Origin: Crocosphaera sp.
GTDB lineage: Bacteria; Cyanobacteriota; Cyanobacteriia; Cyanobacteriales; Microcystaceae
NCBI GenBank assembly: GCA_030064935.1
Contig: JASJEA010000017.1
Coordinates: forward strand, 1 to 35,139
DNA length: 35,139 bases
Reading direction: 5' to 3'
Shown here: piece by piece, positions 15,517 through 24,127 of the stretch
Position numbering within the stretch: the first letter of the stretch is position 1
How the letters are laid out: each line of letters begins with the position of its first letter
Notes under the pieces: model-generated
Seen by the model: the letters and a program-made list of their open reading frames with translations, nothing else
Database searches by the model: none
What the model was told of the DNA's origin: nothing
Position numbers and translations under genes: made by a program

Positions 15517-15660
15517 AATGTTATCCTCTACTAAGATATTTCATTTAATTGCTTATTTTTGTTATAGATGATTTTGACATAGGTTCGTGTTGAATTAAGT
15601 AGAAAAATAAATAATAAATTATGAACTATTAACTATACATCCTCTATCTTTCATACCCTC

Positions 15661-15690
15661 GTAGAATAAAGTAGAATTGAGTAGAATGGT
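15661..15690. repeat. Three 10-bp direct repeats upstream of the DUF4384-like gene
   Basis: GTAGAATAAA, GTAGAATTGA and GTAGAATGGT follow one another without a gap, so the GTAGAAT core recurs exactly once per helical turn. They lie about 78 bases before the ATG at 15768. They might be a regulator-binding array or another short tandem repeat. Confidence 0.6.
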
Positions 15691-15767
15691 TATTGACGAA
15701 ATAAATTATGCTAGTTAGCCTAAAAATAGTTAACAGTTATTGATTCTTTTTAGGAGAAAATTAACTT

Positions 15768-16622
15768 ATGGATAAAGATGATGAAAAAGCGTTCCTTAAT
15801 GCTATGGTTATAGAATTTCATTTTTCAGGTAAGACGGAATTAGCGTTTATTGAACGGTTATTATTTGATAATTCTGACCTTAATAATAAACAGTTAGCAG
15901 AGGTGTTAGAACGTCAGTTAACGGATAATGGTAAGCTAAAATCAACACCTGAAGTTATTTTCAGAGACAGTTGGTCTAAGAGTATTTTCCCCAAGCTTAA
16001 AGCGGAGGGTTATCAAGGGGAAAATAAATGGCAAGAAGCTAGACAATGGTTGATTAATACTAAGTATCCTATCTGGAAAGATAAACAAGTTTCGTCTTTA
16101 AATTTATTAGATTCTTGGCAATGGTTACGAGAAAAAGCAGAGAATAGGAGGGTAATTAATCCTATTATTTTGCAACAACCTCCCCTAAGTGAGTTAGCTA
16201 TTGGGGGATGGGAAAAAAAGGAAACCTCTATTAAGCAAATTCCCCTTAATAGTTTGATTCACTATCAAATTCAGTTACCTCAAGGGGGTTATTTACTATT
16301 GTTAGAAAAGTTTAGTAACAGTACGGATATATATTGTTTATGTCCGTCTTGTGTTAGTCCATCGTTTAAGTTTGATACAGGGGAGGTTATTCTACCTCAG
16401 AAAACAAAGTATTATTCTAAAGATCATTTTACCATTCAAGGGTCAATCGGTATTGAAGAGGTTTTAGCGGTTATTAGTCCGGTTAAACCTAAGTTAGACT
16501 GGTTACCAAATTTACAAGATAAACCCTTGTCTTTGACGGAGAAGCATTTACAAAGTTTGATAACAATGGTGACTATGCAATCGGAAACACAGGTTTTCTG
16601 GACAAGATATCAAATTGTTTGA
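15768..16622 (+). CDS. Protein with DUF4384-like C-terminus, CHAT-gene neighbour
   Basis: The 284-residue product has an N-terminal helical region (about 1-110; ELAFIERLLF, LAEVLERQLTD, KWQEARQWLI), a linker, then a beta-rich C-terminal half with LIHYQIQLPQGGYLLLLEKF, CLCPSCVSPS and a GxEEVLAVISPVKP element. The second half resembles DUF4384, a domain often fused or adjacent to caspase-like and CHAT proteases in cyanobacteria; I rate this as likely, not certain. No signal peptide. AGGAG precedes the ATG by about 11 bases. It is followed after 100 bases by the TPR-CHAT gene on the same strand, so a two-gene unit is plausible. It could be a substrate, adaptor or regulator of the CHAT protease. 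Confidence 0.7.
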   Translation: MDKDDEKAFLNAMVIEFHFSGKTELAFIERLLFDNSDLNNKQLAEVLERQLTDNGKLKSTPEVIFRDSWSKSIFPKLKAEGYQGENKWQEARQWLINTKYPIWKDKQVSSLNLLDSWQWLREKAENRRVINPIILQQPPLSELAIGGWEKKETSIKQIPLNSLIHYQIQLPQGGYLLLLEKFSNSTDIYCLCPSCVSPSFKFDTGEVILPQKTKYYSKDHFTIQGSIGIEEVLAVISPVKPKLDWLPNLQDKPLSLTEKHLQSLITMVTMQSETQVFWTRYQIV

Positions 16623-16682
16623 CCTGATTAGTCTACTGACTCTTAACACTATTCCATCACCAATCAATTAGAATAACTGATA

Positions 16683-16707
16683 ACTGTTCACTGTTCACTG
16701 TTCACTG
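16683..16707. repeat. Heptamer repeat ACTGTTC between the DUF4384-like and CHAT genes
   Basis: Three exact tandem copies of ACTGTTC plus a partial fourth end 15 bases before the CHAT gene's ATG. No strong ribosome site is visible between the repeat and the ATG at 16723. Confidence 0.8.
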
Positions 16708-16722
16708 ATTAACAACATCCCT

Positions 16723-19700
16723 ATGAACGAACAACAATTTAATCAATACATCCAACTTCTCGATATTTTTCTCTCCTGTACCAATGAGGAAGAAGTTGTT
16801 AAAACCATGCAAGATAATGCTGCAATTATTGATGGGCAGTTTATCACCTTTCTGGAAAACTGTGCTAAATTATTGGCTGAACAAGGACAAGGGAATAATG
16901 CGAATAAAGTGACTCAATTAGTCCAATTCTTACAGCAAAAGTTAACCGTTACTCCCTACGTTAACCTGATTGAGATGCTGCTTAATTGTTCCAACCAAGA
17001 GGAGTTGATGGAAACGCTAAAAAATAATCAATCTCTGGTGGATGAGACCTTAATCACAGTGATGAAACAATATGCTGAGTTTTTACAACAACAAGGACAA
17101 GGAGACAAAGCAGACTTTTTATCCGGATTATTGCAACAACTCCAACAAGCATTTACTAACCCTTGGGAAACATTAAACCAAACAGTTATCACTTTATATC
17201 GACAGGGAAAATATGCGGAAGCAATACCCATAGCAAAAAAAGCGTTACAGGGAGCAATAGAATTATACGGAGAGGAAGATAATAATGTCGCTACCAGTTT
17301 AAATAACTTAGCAGGACTTTATGAGTCCCAAGGAAGATACACAGAAGCAGAACCCTTATACAAAGATGCTTTAGCTTTAAGTAAGAAATTGTTAGGGGAT
17401 GAACACCCTGATGTCCCTACCAGTTTAAATAACTTAGCTGAACTTTATCGTTCCCAAGGAAGATACACAGAAGCAGAACCTTTATACAAAGATGCTTTAG
17501 CTTTAAGAAAGAAATTGTTAGGGGATGAACATCCTCATGTAGCTTCTAGTTTAAATAACTTAGCAACACTTTATTTCTCCCAAGGAAGATATACAGAAGC
17601 AGAACCCTTATACAAAGATGCTTTAGCTTTCAGTAAGAAATTGTTAGGGGATGAACACCCTGATATCGCTACCAGTTTAAATAACTTAGCAGGACTTTAT
17701 GAGTCCCAAGGAAGATACACAGAAGCGGAACCCTTATACAAAGATGCTTTAGCTTTAATGAAGAAATTGTTAGGGGATGAACACCCTGATGTTGCTACCA
17801 GTTTAAATAACTTAGCAGGACTTTATGAGTCCCAAGGAAGATACACAGAAGCAGAACCCTTATTGCGAGATGCTTTAGCTTTAAGGAAGAAATTATTAGG
17901 AGAACAACACCCTTCTGTCGCAACGAGTTTAAATAACTTAGCTGAACTTTATCGTTCCCAAGGAAGATACACAGAAGCAGAACCCTTATACAAAAATGCT
18001 TTAAAATTGTTAGGGGAACAACACCCTGATGTCGCAACGAGTTTAAATAACTTAGCCACACTTTATGAGTCCCAAGGAAGATACACAGAAGCAGAACCCT
18101 TATACAAAGATGCTTTAGCTTTAAGGAAGAAATTATTAGGAGAACAACACCCTTCTGTCGCAACGAGTTTAAATAACTTAGCTGAACTTTATCGTTCCCA
18201 AGGAAGATACACAGAAGCAGAACCCTTATACAAAGATGCTCTAGCTTTAATCAAGAAATTGTTAGGGGATGAACACCCTTATGTCGCTTCCAGTTTCAAT
18301 AATTTAGCAGAACTTTATCGTTCCCAAGGAAGATACACAGAAGCAGAACCCTTATACAAAGATGCTTTAGCTTTAAGGAAGAAATTGTTAGGGGAACAAC
18401 ACCCTGATGTCGCTTCCAGTTTCAATAATTTAGCTTTAGTTTATGAGTCCCAAGGAAAGGTAGAAACCGCTTTAACTTATTTCCTCCATTCCTTAGCAGT
18501 GGAAGAGAAAATTATCCAACGGGTTTTCACCTCTAGTTCCGAACGTCAACGCATCCAACATATTAACCAAAATCGTACCACCTTAGCCCTTTACTTATCC
18601 TTAGTAACCACTTATTTTAATGGGGAAGAAAAGAGTAACATTCAAACCGCATTAACCACCGTCTTAAACCGTAAATGTTTAACCCTTGCTGCACAAGCAA
18701 CCCAAAACTTCGCCGTTTATCGCGGTAACTATAGTCATCTTCTCCCCACTTTCCAAGAACTCCAACAAGTCAGTAAAGACATTATTGATGCGTCCTACTC
18801 TCCCTATTCACCTGAATATAAACCCCGTTTAACCAAACTACAAAACCGCTATGACGACATAGAAAGAAAACTAGCCAAACAAATTCCTGAAATGGCTTTA
18901 AAAGAACAAAAAGTCACCTGCGAACAACTCGCAAACGCCTTACCTGATAATAGTTTTCTAGTAGAATTTATTTACATTAACTACCTAGACTTTGACCAAA
19001 ATAAATGGACAGAACCCCGTTATCTCGCTTTCGTTTTACCTGCTGGTCAACCCGACAAAGTAACCCTAATAGACTTAGGAAATGCTAATGAGATTAACAC
19101 CTTATTGATAGACTTTTATGTTCAAATTTCTCGTTGTCCCATTGAAGTTTATACCCCTGAAAAGACACCTCATCAGACAGTATCTACTTATGCAATAGGG
19201 TTTGATGAAGACTCTACCCCAACCCATCAAGATAGAGGGTTATTGTTAAGTGAAAAGTTATGGAAACCTATTCACCACTGCGTGGAAGTCAAAAGTCAAA
19301 AGTCAAAAGTCAAAAATTCCCCTGAGACAGACACCAAACCCCGTTTATTCATCGCAGCAGACCACGCATTAAACCTTATACCCTTTGAAGTCTTACCCCT
19401 AGATGAAAACCAACAACTAAGAGACGTTTATTCTATCTCTTACCTAACCACTGGACGAGATATTTTACGCAAACAAATTAAAACCAACCGAACCCCATCT
19501 GAACCCTTAATTATTGCAGACCCCGACTATAACTTAGAAGTCGGAAATATCAAGTCGGAAGTCAGAAGTTCTTCCATGACAAATTCTGGTAACCTTAACA
19601 TTTTCTTATCCACTTTAGATGATAGTGAAAAAGGACTTAAACGTGCTGAAGGAACAGACATTTTAGCCACAGAAGTAGCCACCTATTACAACGTCACTCC

Positions 19701-20406
19701 CTACTTAGATAAAAACGCCTTAACCAGTCACTTAACCCCCGAAACCTGTCCCCGTGTTTTACTAATTGGAACTCATGGAGTCTTCTTTTCTCCACCAAAA
19801 GAACCCCCTTCCAACCTCCAACTTCATACTTCCGACTTCACCCAAGATCGCTTTCAACAAAACATTAATCCTGACCCTATGTTAACCTCAGTTTTAGCCT
19901 TCGCAGGTGCAAATACATGGCGCAAAGGGGGACAAATTCCCAACGAAGCAGGAACGGGTCATCTATTAGCAAAAGATGTCGCTGGATTAGACTTATGGGA
20001 GAATGATTTAACAGTCCTTTGCGCTTGTCAAACAGGAATAGGAAACGTCAACGCAGGAGAAGGAATCTTCGGGTTAAGACGTGCTTTTGTTGTTGCTGGA
20101 ACAAAAACCCTTTTAATGAGTTTATGGAGTGTTCCGGCACACGCTACCGTGTTATTATTGACCTTATTCTTCGACAATCGTAAGGCCAGAATGAGTCCCC
20201 ATCTCGCCTTAGAAAAAGCACAAAATACCATCCAAAACCTCTCCTTTGCAGACCTTAAAAAAAGTAAAATCGGCAATCAAATCATTCAAGAATTGATTAA
20301 TATTAAGCGTATTAACATAAATAATACTATTAGTCAAGACACAATTAATCCCCTCTCCCATCCTTACTTTTGGAGTGGATGGATCTGCCAAAACCTGTTA
20401 GATTAA
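16723..20406 (+). CDS. TPR-CHAT protease-like protein, 1227 residues
   Basis: Two related N-terminal helical repeats of about 65 residues (LDIFLSCTNEEE and IEMLLNCSNQEE) precede about ten kinesin-light-chain-type TPR units of 42 residues (about 160-590) with consensus SLNNLAxLYxSQGRYTEAEP. A helical linker leads to a C-terminal CHAT domain with the caspase-like dyad H1018 in IGTHGVFF and C1102 in LCACQTG, and the terminal SHPYFWSGW motif. CHAT proteins are clan CD proteases; TPR-CHAT (Csx29) works as a protease in type III-E CRISPR, and HetF is a cyanobacterial relative. Both catalytic residues are intact, so activity is plausible. TPRs probably bind a partner or sensor. One TPR is short by four residues. 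Heptamer repeats are embedded in three loops of the CHAT part. The substrate is unknown; the gene just upstream is the first candidate. Confidence 0.93.
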   Translation: MNEQQFNQYIQLLDIFLSCTNEEEVVKTMQDNAAIIDGQFITFLENCAKLLAEQGQGNNANKVTQLVQFLQQKLTVTPYVNLIEMLLNCSNQEELMETLKNNQSLVDETLITVMKQYAEFLQQQGQGDKADFLSGLLQQLQQAFTNPWETLNQTVITLYRQGKYAEAIPIAKKALQGAIELYGEEDNNVATSLNNLAGLYESQGRYTEAEPLYKDALALSKKLLGDEHPDVPTSLNNLAELYRSQGRYTEAEPLYKDALALRKKLLGDEHPHVASSLNNLATLYFSQGRYTEAEPLYKDALAFSKKLLGDEHPDIATSLNNLAGLYESQGRYTEAEPLYKDALALMKKLLGDEHPDVATSLNNLAGLYESQGRYTEAEPLLRDALALRKKLLGEQHPSVATSLNNLAELYRSQGRYTEAEPLYKNALKLLGEQHPDVATSLNNLATLYESQGRYTEAEPLYKDALALRKKLLGEQHPSVATSLNNLAELYRSQGRYTEAEPLYKDALALIKKLLGDEHPYVASSFNNLAELYRSQGRYTEAEPLYKDALALRKKLLGEQHPDVASSFNNLALVYESQGKVETALTYFLHSLAVEEKIIQRVFTSSSERQRIQHINQNRTTLALYLSLVTTYFNGEEKSNIQTALTTVLNRKCLTLAAQATQNFAVYRGNYSHLLPTFQELQQVSKDIIDASYSPYSPEYKPRLTKLQNRYDDIERKLAKQIPEMALKEQKVTCEQLANALPDNSFLVEFIYINYLDFDQNKWTEPRYLAFVLPAGQPDKVTLIDLGNANEINTLLIDFYVQISRCPIEVYTPEKTPHQTVSTYAIGFDEDSTPTHQDRGLLLSEKLWKPIHHCVEVKSQKSKVKNSPETDTKPRLFIAADHALNLIPFEVLPLDENQQLRDVYSISYLTTGRDILRKQIKTNRTPSEPLIIADPDYNLEVGNIKSEVRSSSMTNSGNLNIFLSTLDDSEKGLKRAEGTDILATEVATYYNVTPYLDKNALTSHLTPETCPRVLLIGTHGVFFSPPKEPPSNLQLHTSDFTQDRFQQNINPDPMLTSVLAFAGANTWRKGGQIPNEAGTGHLLAKDVAGLDLWENDLTVLCACQTGIGNVNAGEGIFGLRRAFVVAGTKTLLMSLWSVPAHATVLLLTLFFDNRKARMSPHLALEKAQNTIQNLSFADLKKSKIGNQIIQELINIKRININNTISQDTINPLSHPYFWSGWICQNLLD
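17294..18455 (+). repeat. Tandem 126-bp TPR-coding repeats
   Basis: Ten near-identical units start near 17294, 17420, 17546, 17672, 17798, 17924, 18038, 18164, 18290 and 18416. All are 126 bp apart except one of 114 bp, which lost 12 bp. Blocks 17821-18060 and 18061-18300 are a 240-bp duplication, with over 100 bp of exact identity (17881-17993 against 18121-18233). Confidence 0.9.
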
Positions 20407-20506
20407 ATCCAGTTAATAATTTATGAAAAAAATAACAAACATTGAAAACATAAAAAAGCTTGAAACTGACAAAAAAAGAAAAAACAAAAAAAATGGATTT
20501 GAAACC

Positions 20507-20707
20507 CTATTTAATATTAAAATTAAAGTGTTCATTTTCCCTAGCTAAAGCACAACGTTTAGGCATTTTTTCTAAAGATTGAATCGCCTTTAATAATCCT
20601 TTGTACCATTCTTTTGCTTTTTCTTGAGAAAGTCTTTGAGAAATTGATAAAAATATTTGCTCAGTTTCTGCTTCAGCAACACTAGAAATAAGAATTTGAT
20701 ATTTCAT
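20507..20707 (-). pseudogene. Truncated RelE/ParE-type toxin
   Basis: The 66-residue frame begins MKYQILISSVAEAETEQIF, continues with AKEWYKGLLKAIQSLEKMPKRC and ALARENEHF, matching the first two thirds of a cyanobacterial ParE-family toxin. Family members continue with a basic beta-hairpin (LxYGxxxxxYRILF) of about 30 more residues that carries the active surface; here a stop follows NFNIK and no continuation is seen in other frames of the A-rich sequence at 20407-20506. It is therefore probably inactive. It lies 9 bases downstream of its antitoxin gene. Confidence 0.7.
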
Positions 20708-20716
20708 AAATTGAAA

Positions 20717-20959
20717 TTATAAATTGTATTTTCCATATTGTTCTTCAGAAAAATCATCAAAAGAGCGATAATTTCCTAATTCAAAATCAGTTAATCCTTG
20801 TTGAATCCCTTTGATTGCTTCTTTTGTATCTTCTGTTTCCCATTCAAGAAGTGTTGTCAGTAATTCAGTAATTACTTGATTAATTTCTTTTCCTTGTTGT
20901 AAAGCTTTATCTTGTAGTTTTGCTTCTAAGTCTGGTGAAAGAGTTAGTGTAATTGTCAT
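20717..20959 (-). CDS. Antitoxin of a RelE/ParE-type pair
   Basis: The 80-residue protein begins MTITLTLSPDLEAKLQDKA, a ribbon-helix-helix-like start, and ends with GIQQGLTDFELGNYRSFDDF and a terminal EEQYGKY, a tail I associate with cyanobacterial antitoxins paired with ParE-like toxins. The next gene is the truncated toxin. An antitoxin kept beside a broken toxin may serve as an anti-addiction factor or be in decay. The spacer to the amidase gene (20960-21147) holds nothing I recognise. Confidence 0.8.
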   Translation of the reverse strand: MTITLTLSPDLEAKLQDKALQQGKEINQVITELLTTLLEWETEDTKEAIKGIQQGLTDFELGNYRSFDDFSEEQYGKYNL

Positions 20960-21147
20960 AGTCGTTTAATTTATAGATAAGGTCAGTGATCTCTCTAATT
21001 AGTAAACGTCATTAGGTTAAAATGAGATCATCCTATAATTATACCTTAAGCTTATTACCAATAAATCGTTTCTCAATCATGATAAGTGCAATCGCTATTT
21101 ATGAATGATTAATGTTATATTAACTCAAACAGTTTATTAAGTAAATT

Positions 21148-22929
21148 ATGTCAAAATTACTAGGTCTAACCCTATCGAGTGTTTTGGTGTTTCAGAGTAG
21201 TATCATTACAACATCTGTCGTTAATGCACAACAACCTTTATATATAGCTTATCCTCCCAAAAATCATCAAACCACTGCTGATAAAATCTTCTTGATCGGA
21301 ACAGCTTCACCGCAAGGCGATGTAACCATTAATGGAGAGAAAATAGAACGCAGTAACCAAGGTCATTTTGCTCCCTCCTTTCCCTTAAAATTAGGTACGA
21401 ATAAGTTTATTTTACGCCATAATAATCAAACTATTAATATTATGGTTACTCGCAAATCTGCCACCCCGAAAATACCTCAAGGGGTTGCTTTTGCTGAAAA
21501 TTCTTTATCCCCCAGTAAACCGATTTCAGTGTTGCCTAATACCCCCGTCTGTTTCACGGCGATCGCTGCTCCTAATGCCCAAGTTTCTGTTAATATTGCT
21601 AACCAAAATATTAACTTATTGCCTCAAGATGAATTAATAAAACTCCCTGCTAATTCTGCTATCTTAACTGATAGTAATACTCCAATTACTAACCAAATTA
21701 CTCAGTATCAAAATTGTCAAAAATTCAATCAAATTGGTCGCTTAGGAACTCCTAAATTCAACTTAACTTTAAATAATCAAACTATCTCTCAAAGTGGTCA
21801 AGGAACCATTAATATTCTCAATCCCAATCAACTAAAAGTTGTTGAAATCACTGCTAATGCAGGAGTAGCTAGAACCGGTCCAAGTACCAACTATTCCCGT
21901 TTAACTCCGTTACCAAAAGGAACTATTGCCTCAGTTATTGGTCAGGAAGGAGAGTGGTTGCACCTTGATTATGGAGCCTGGATAAAAGAGAATGAAACTA
22001 AAAGATTACCTAATTTATCCTCAGCAAAAGCATTAATTAGAAGTGTAAAATTAGAGAAAAATACAGAAGAAACAAAAGCAATTTTTCCTCTTACTCTTCC
22101 TGTTCCTGTAACCGTTCATCAAGATAATAATAAATTCACCTTAACCTTACACAATACTACTGCTCAAACCGATACCATTCGTTTAGAATATGAACCCTTA
22201 ATTAAAAGTTTTAGTTGGCAACAGATTAGTCCTGATAAAATTGAATACTATTTTGAACTAACCTCAGAACAACAGTGGGGATATGATCTAAAATATGAAG
22301 GAACAAACTTGATTTTAACTCTTCGTCATCCCCCAGAAATATCAAGCCAAAGTAATCAACCTTTACAAGGTGTCAAAATACTTTTAGATCCCGGTCATGG
22401 TGGAGATGAATTGGGAGCAAGAGGACCTAATGGGTATCCTGAAAAATCTGTTAATTTAGTGATTTCTAAGTTATTAAAACAAGAATTATTGCAGCGAGGA
22501 GCAACGGTTTATATGACCAGAGAAAGTGATAAAGATGTCTCTTTAAGGGATAGAATGAAGATGATTGATACCATTAAACCTGCTATTGCTTTGTCTATCC
22601 ATTATAATGCTTTACCCGATAATGGAGATGCTATTAATACCGCAGGTATTGGTATGTTTTGGTATCATCCTCAAGCAGAACAATTATCAAAATTCTTGCA
22701 CGATTATTTAGTACAAAAAGCCAATCGACCTTCCTATGGAGTCTTTTGGAATAACTTAGCTTTAACCCGTCCCCATACAAGTCCATCAGTATTACTCGAA
22801 TTAGGATTTATGATTAATCCTACAGAGTTTGAATGGATCAGTGATGGACAACAACAACGAAGGTTGACCAAAATCTTAGCAGAGGGAATTACTCAATGGT
22901 TTACCCAAGTTGAAGGCATTAAGAATTAA
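21148..22929 (+). CDS. N-acetylmuramoyl-L-alanine amidase (Amidase_3) with SH3b domain
   Basis: The 593-residue precursor has a signal peptide (about 1-28, ending VVNA), a Pro/Asn-rich beta region, an SH3b-type cell-wall-binding domain around 230-275 (ANAGVARTGPSTNYSRLTPL and WLHLDYGAW), an AMIN-like beta segment (about 295-395) and a C-terminal Amidase_3 domain (about 408-590). Zinc ligands are visible: H417 in DPGHGG, E432 in PEKSVN, H485 in SIHYNA, and the catalytic E551 in LLELGF. It cleaves the amide bond between N-acetylmuramic acid and L-alanine in peptidoglycan, in the periplasm, for cell separation or remodelling. It is a stand-alone gene followed by a short heptamer-like spacer. Confidence 0.95.
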   Translation: MSKLLGLTLSSVLVFQSSIITTSVVNAQQPLYIAYPPKNHQTTADKIFLIGTASPQGDVTINGEKIERSNQGHFAPSFPLKLGTNKFILRHNNQTINIMVTRKSATPKIPQGVAFAENSLSPSKPISVLPNTPVCFTAIAAPNAQVSVNIANQNINLLPQDELIKLPANSAILTDSNTPITNQITQYQNCQKFNQIGRLGTPKFNLTLNNQTISQSGQGTINILNPNQLKVVEITANAGVARTGPSTNYSRLTPLPKGTIASVIGQEGEWLHLDYGAWIKENETKRLPNLSSAKALIRSVKLEKNTEETKAIFPLTLPVPVTVHQDNNKFTLTLHNTTAQTDTIRLEYEPLIKSFSWQQISPDKIEYYFELTSEQQWGYDLKYEGTNLILTLRHPPEISSQSNQPLQGVKILLDPGHGGDELGARGPNGYPEKSVNLVISKLLKQELLQRGATVYMTRESDKDVSLRDRMKMIDTIKPAIALSIHYNALPDNGDAINTAGIGMFWYHPQAEQLSKFLHDYLVQKANRPSYGVFWNNLALTRPHTSPSVLLELGFMINPTEFEWISDGQQQRRLTKILAEGITQWFTQVEGIKN

Positions 22930-23004
22930 GAATGTAGAATTTAATTGTTGTTTCATTCTACATTCTATTTTTGATAAGAGGGAGAGAAAAAAGGAAAATT
23001 AGGC

Positions 23005-23877
23005 TCAATTGGGAGACTGTTCATACAAGATAGCCGGTTTTTGTTGAATATTTTCGCTGATCGGCTTAATTTTCTCTATAATCATCCCCAGTTGTTCATA
23101 ATTGGGGACATCAGCATTCGCTATGTAACCCACTGAAGCAGGGATCATCGGCGGGGCCGAGGTTAAGGCATTAATTAAGGCTTGTTGTTGTATTTGAGGA
23201 AGACTATTAGATAATAAAATCGAGCCACTGGGGACTTTATGATTATCTTGAAACAAGACACGAAATTGAGTTTCAGGGACAGTGGTGCGATAACGATTAT
23301 AGTCTTCTAAAGACATGGCTGCTGCCACAACCTTTCCCTGACTAATCCATTCCAAAGCTCGTTTTGGGGTGGTAGCTAGATCAATTCTCGCTAAAGTTAG
23401 TCCGTAAAGGTTCAAGAGGGGAAAATAATAACCAGTCGCTGAGCCAGGTTGTCCTAGAGCGATCGCTTTATCCTTTAATTCAGGGATCGTTTTGATAGGA
23501 CTGTTTTGAGCAACCACAAAGATAGAACGATTGTTTAAGCCCCCTTCTAGAGGCAAAATAGGGACATAAGTTGATTGTTTAGTGGCGATCGCCGCCAACC
23601 CAGAGGGGGCAAAAACCATATCCCAAGCTTGTTCTTTAATTTGAGTGATAGCTTGCCTTTCATTATAGGCTGGCTCTAATTCCACAATACTGTTGAGTTC
23701 TTTTTCGAGATAGACTTCTAGTTCTCCATATTTTTCTTTTAATTGTTGATTTTCTCCAAAACTGATCACTCCTAAAGTAATGCGATCAGCAAACGGTTGT
23801 CTTGACTGACAACCTAACAAGAGAAAGATAATTATTACTAGGTATAAACAACGGGATAACATTGATTTCATTAACAC
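23005..23877 (-). CDS. PhnD-like substrate-binding lipoprotein
   Basis: A 290-residue protein with a lipoprotein signal peptide: hydrophobic LYLVIIIFLLLGC ends in a lipobox with cysteine at about residue 22. Candidate starts are at residues 1, 3 and 6; all keep the signal. The mature protein has the periplasmic binding fold of the PhnD family (phosphate/phosphite/phosphonate binding): ITLGVISFGENQQL, DMVFAPSGLAAIA, LKDKAIALGQPGSATGYYFP. Transporter permease and ATPase genes are absent nearby, so it may serve a dispersed transporter or act as a sensor component. It is divergent from the heme-sensor/HAMP gene, sharing a 250-bp upstream region. Confidence 0.88.
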   Translation of the reverse strand: MLMKSMLSRCLYLVIIIFLLLGCQSRQPFADRITLGVISFGENQQLKEKYGELEVYLEKELNSIVELEPAYNERQAITQIKEQAWDMVFAPSGLAAIATKQSTYVPILPLEGGLNNRSIFVVAQNSPIKTIPELKDKAIALGQPGSATGYYFPLLNLYGLTLARIDLATTPKRALEWISQGKVVAAAMSLEDYNRYRTTVPETQFRVLFQDNHKVPSGSILLSNSLPQIQQQALINALTSAPPMIPASVGYIANADVPNYEQLGMIIEKIKPISENIQQKPAILYEQSPN

Positions 23878-24127
23878 AACTTAACTTTATGAAATATATT
23901 TGAACGGGTTGGATAGTCTTAAGGTTCCCATGCAACTTTTAGTGATTTTATGGGAATACTATTATCATCATAAGGCTTTTCCTAACCTTGTATGAGAATT
24001 TGACTGGGTGGGAAGTAACTTTATTAATTGTTGCTAATTCTCAGTGCTCCATTTTTTATGACTAATTATAGCTTTGATTCATCCAGAGCTTCTTGTATTT
24101 TTTCACCCCTTTTTAGATTAAAAGACA

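Noticed and set aside
15281-15571. 96-codon plus-strand frame
   Set aside because: It overlaps the 60-codon minus-strand frame, which has a better ribosome site and a clean membrane-protein pattern; the plus frame lacks either.
17795-18163. 122-codon minus-strand frame inside the TPR array
   Set aside because: It is the antisense of near-identical TPR repeats and shows the same repeat period; no independent protein features.
20423-20548. Lys-rich short frame starting MKKITNIENIKKLE
   Set aside because: Very A-rich sequence with no homology recognised, overlapping the truncated toxin; most likely chance.
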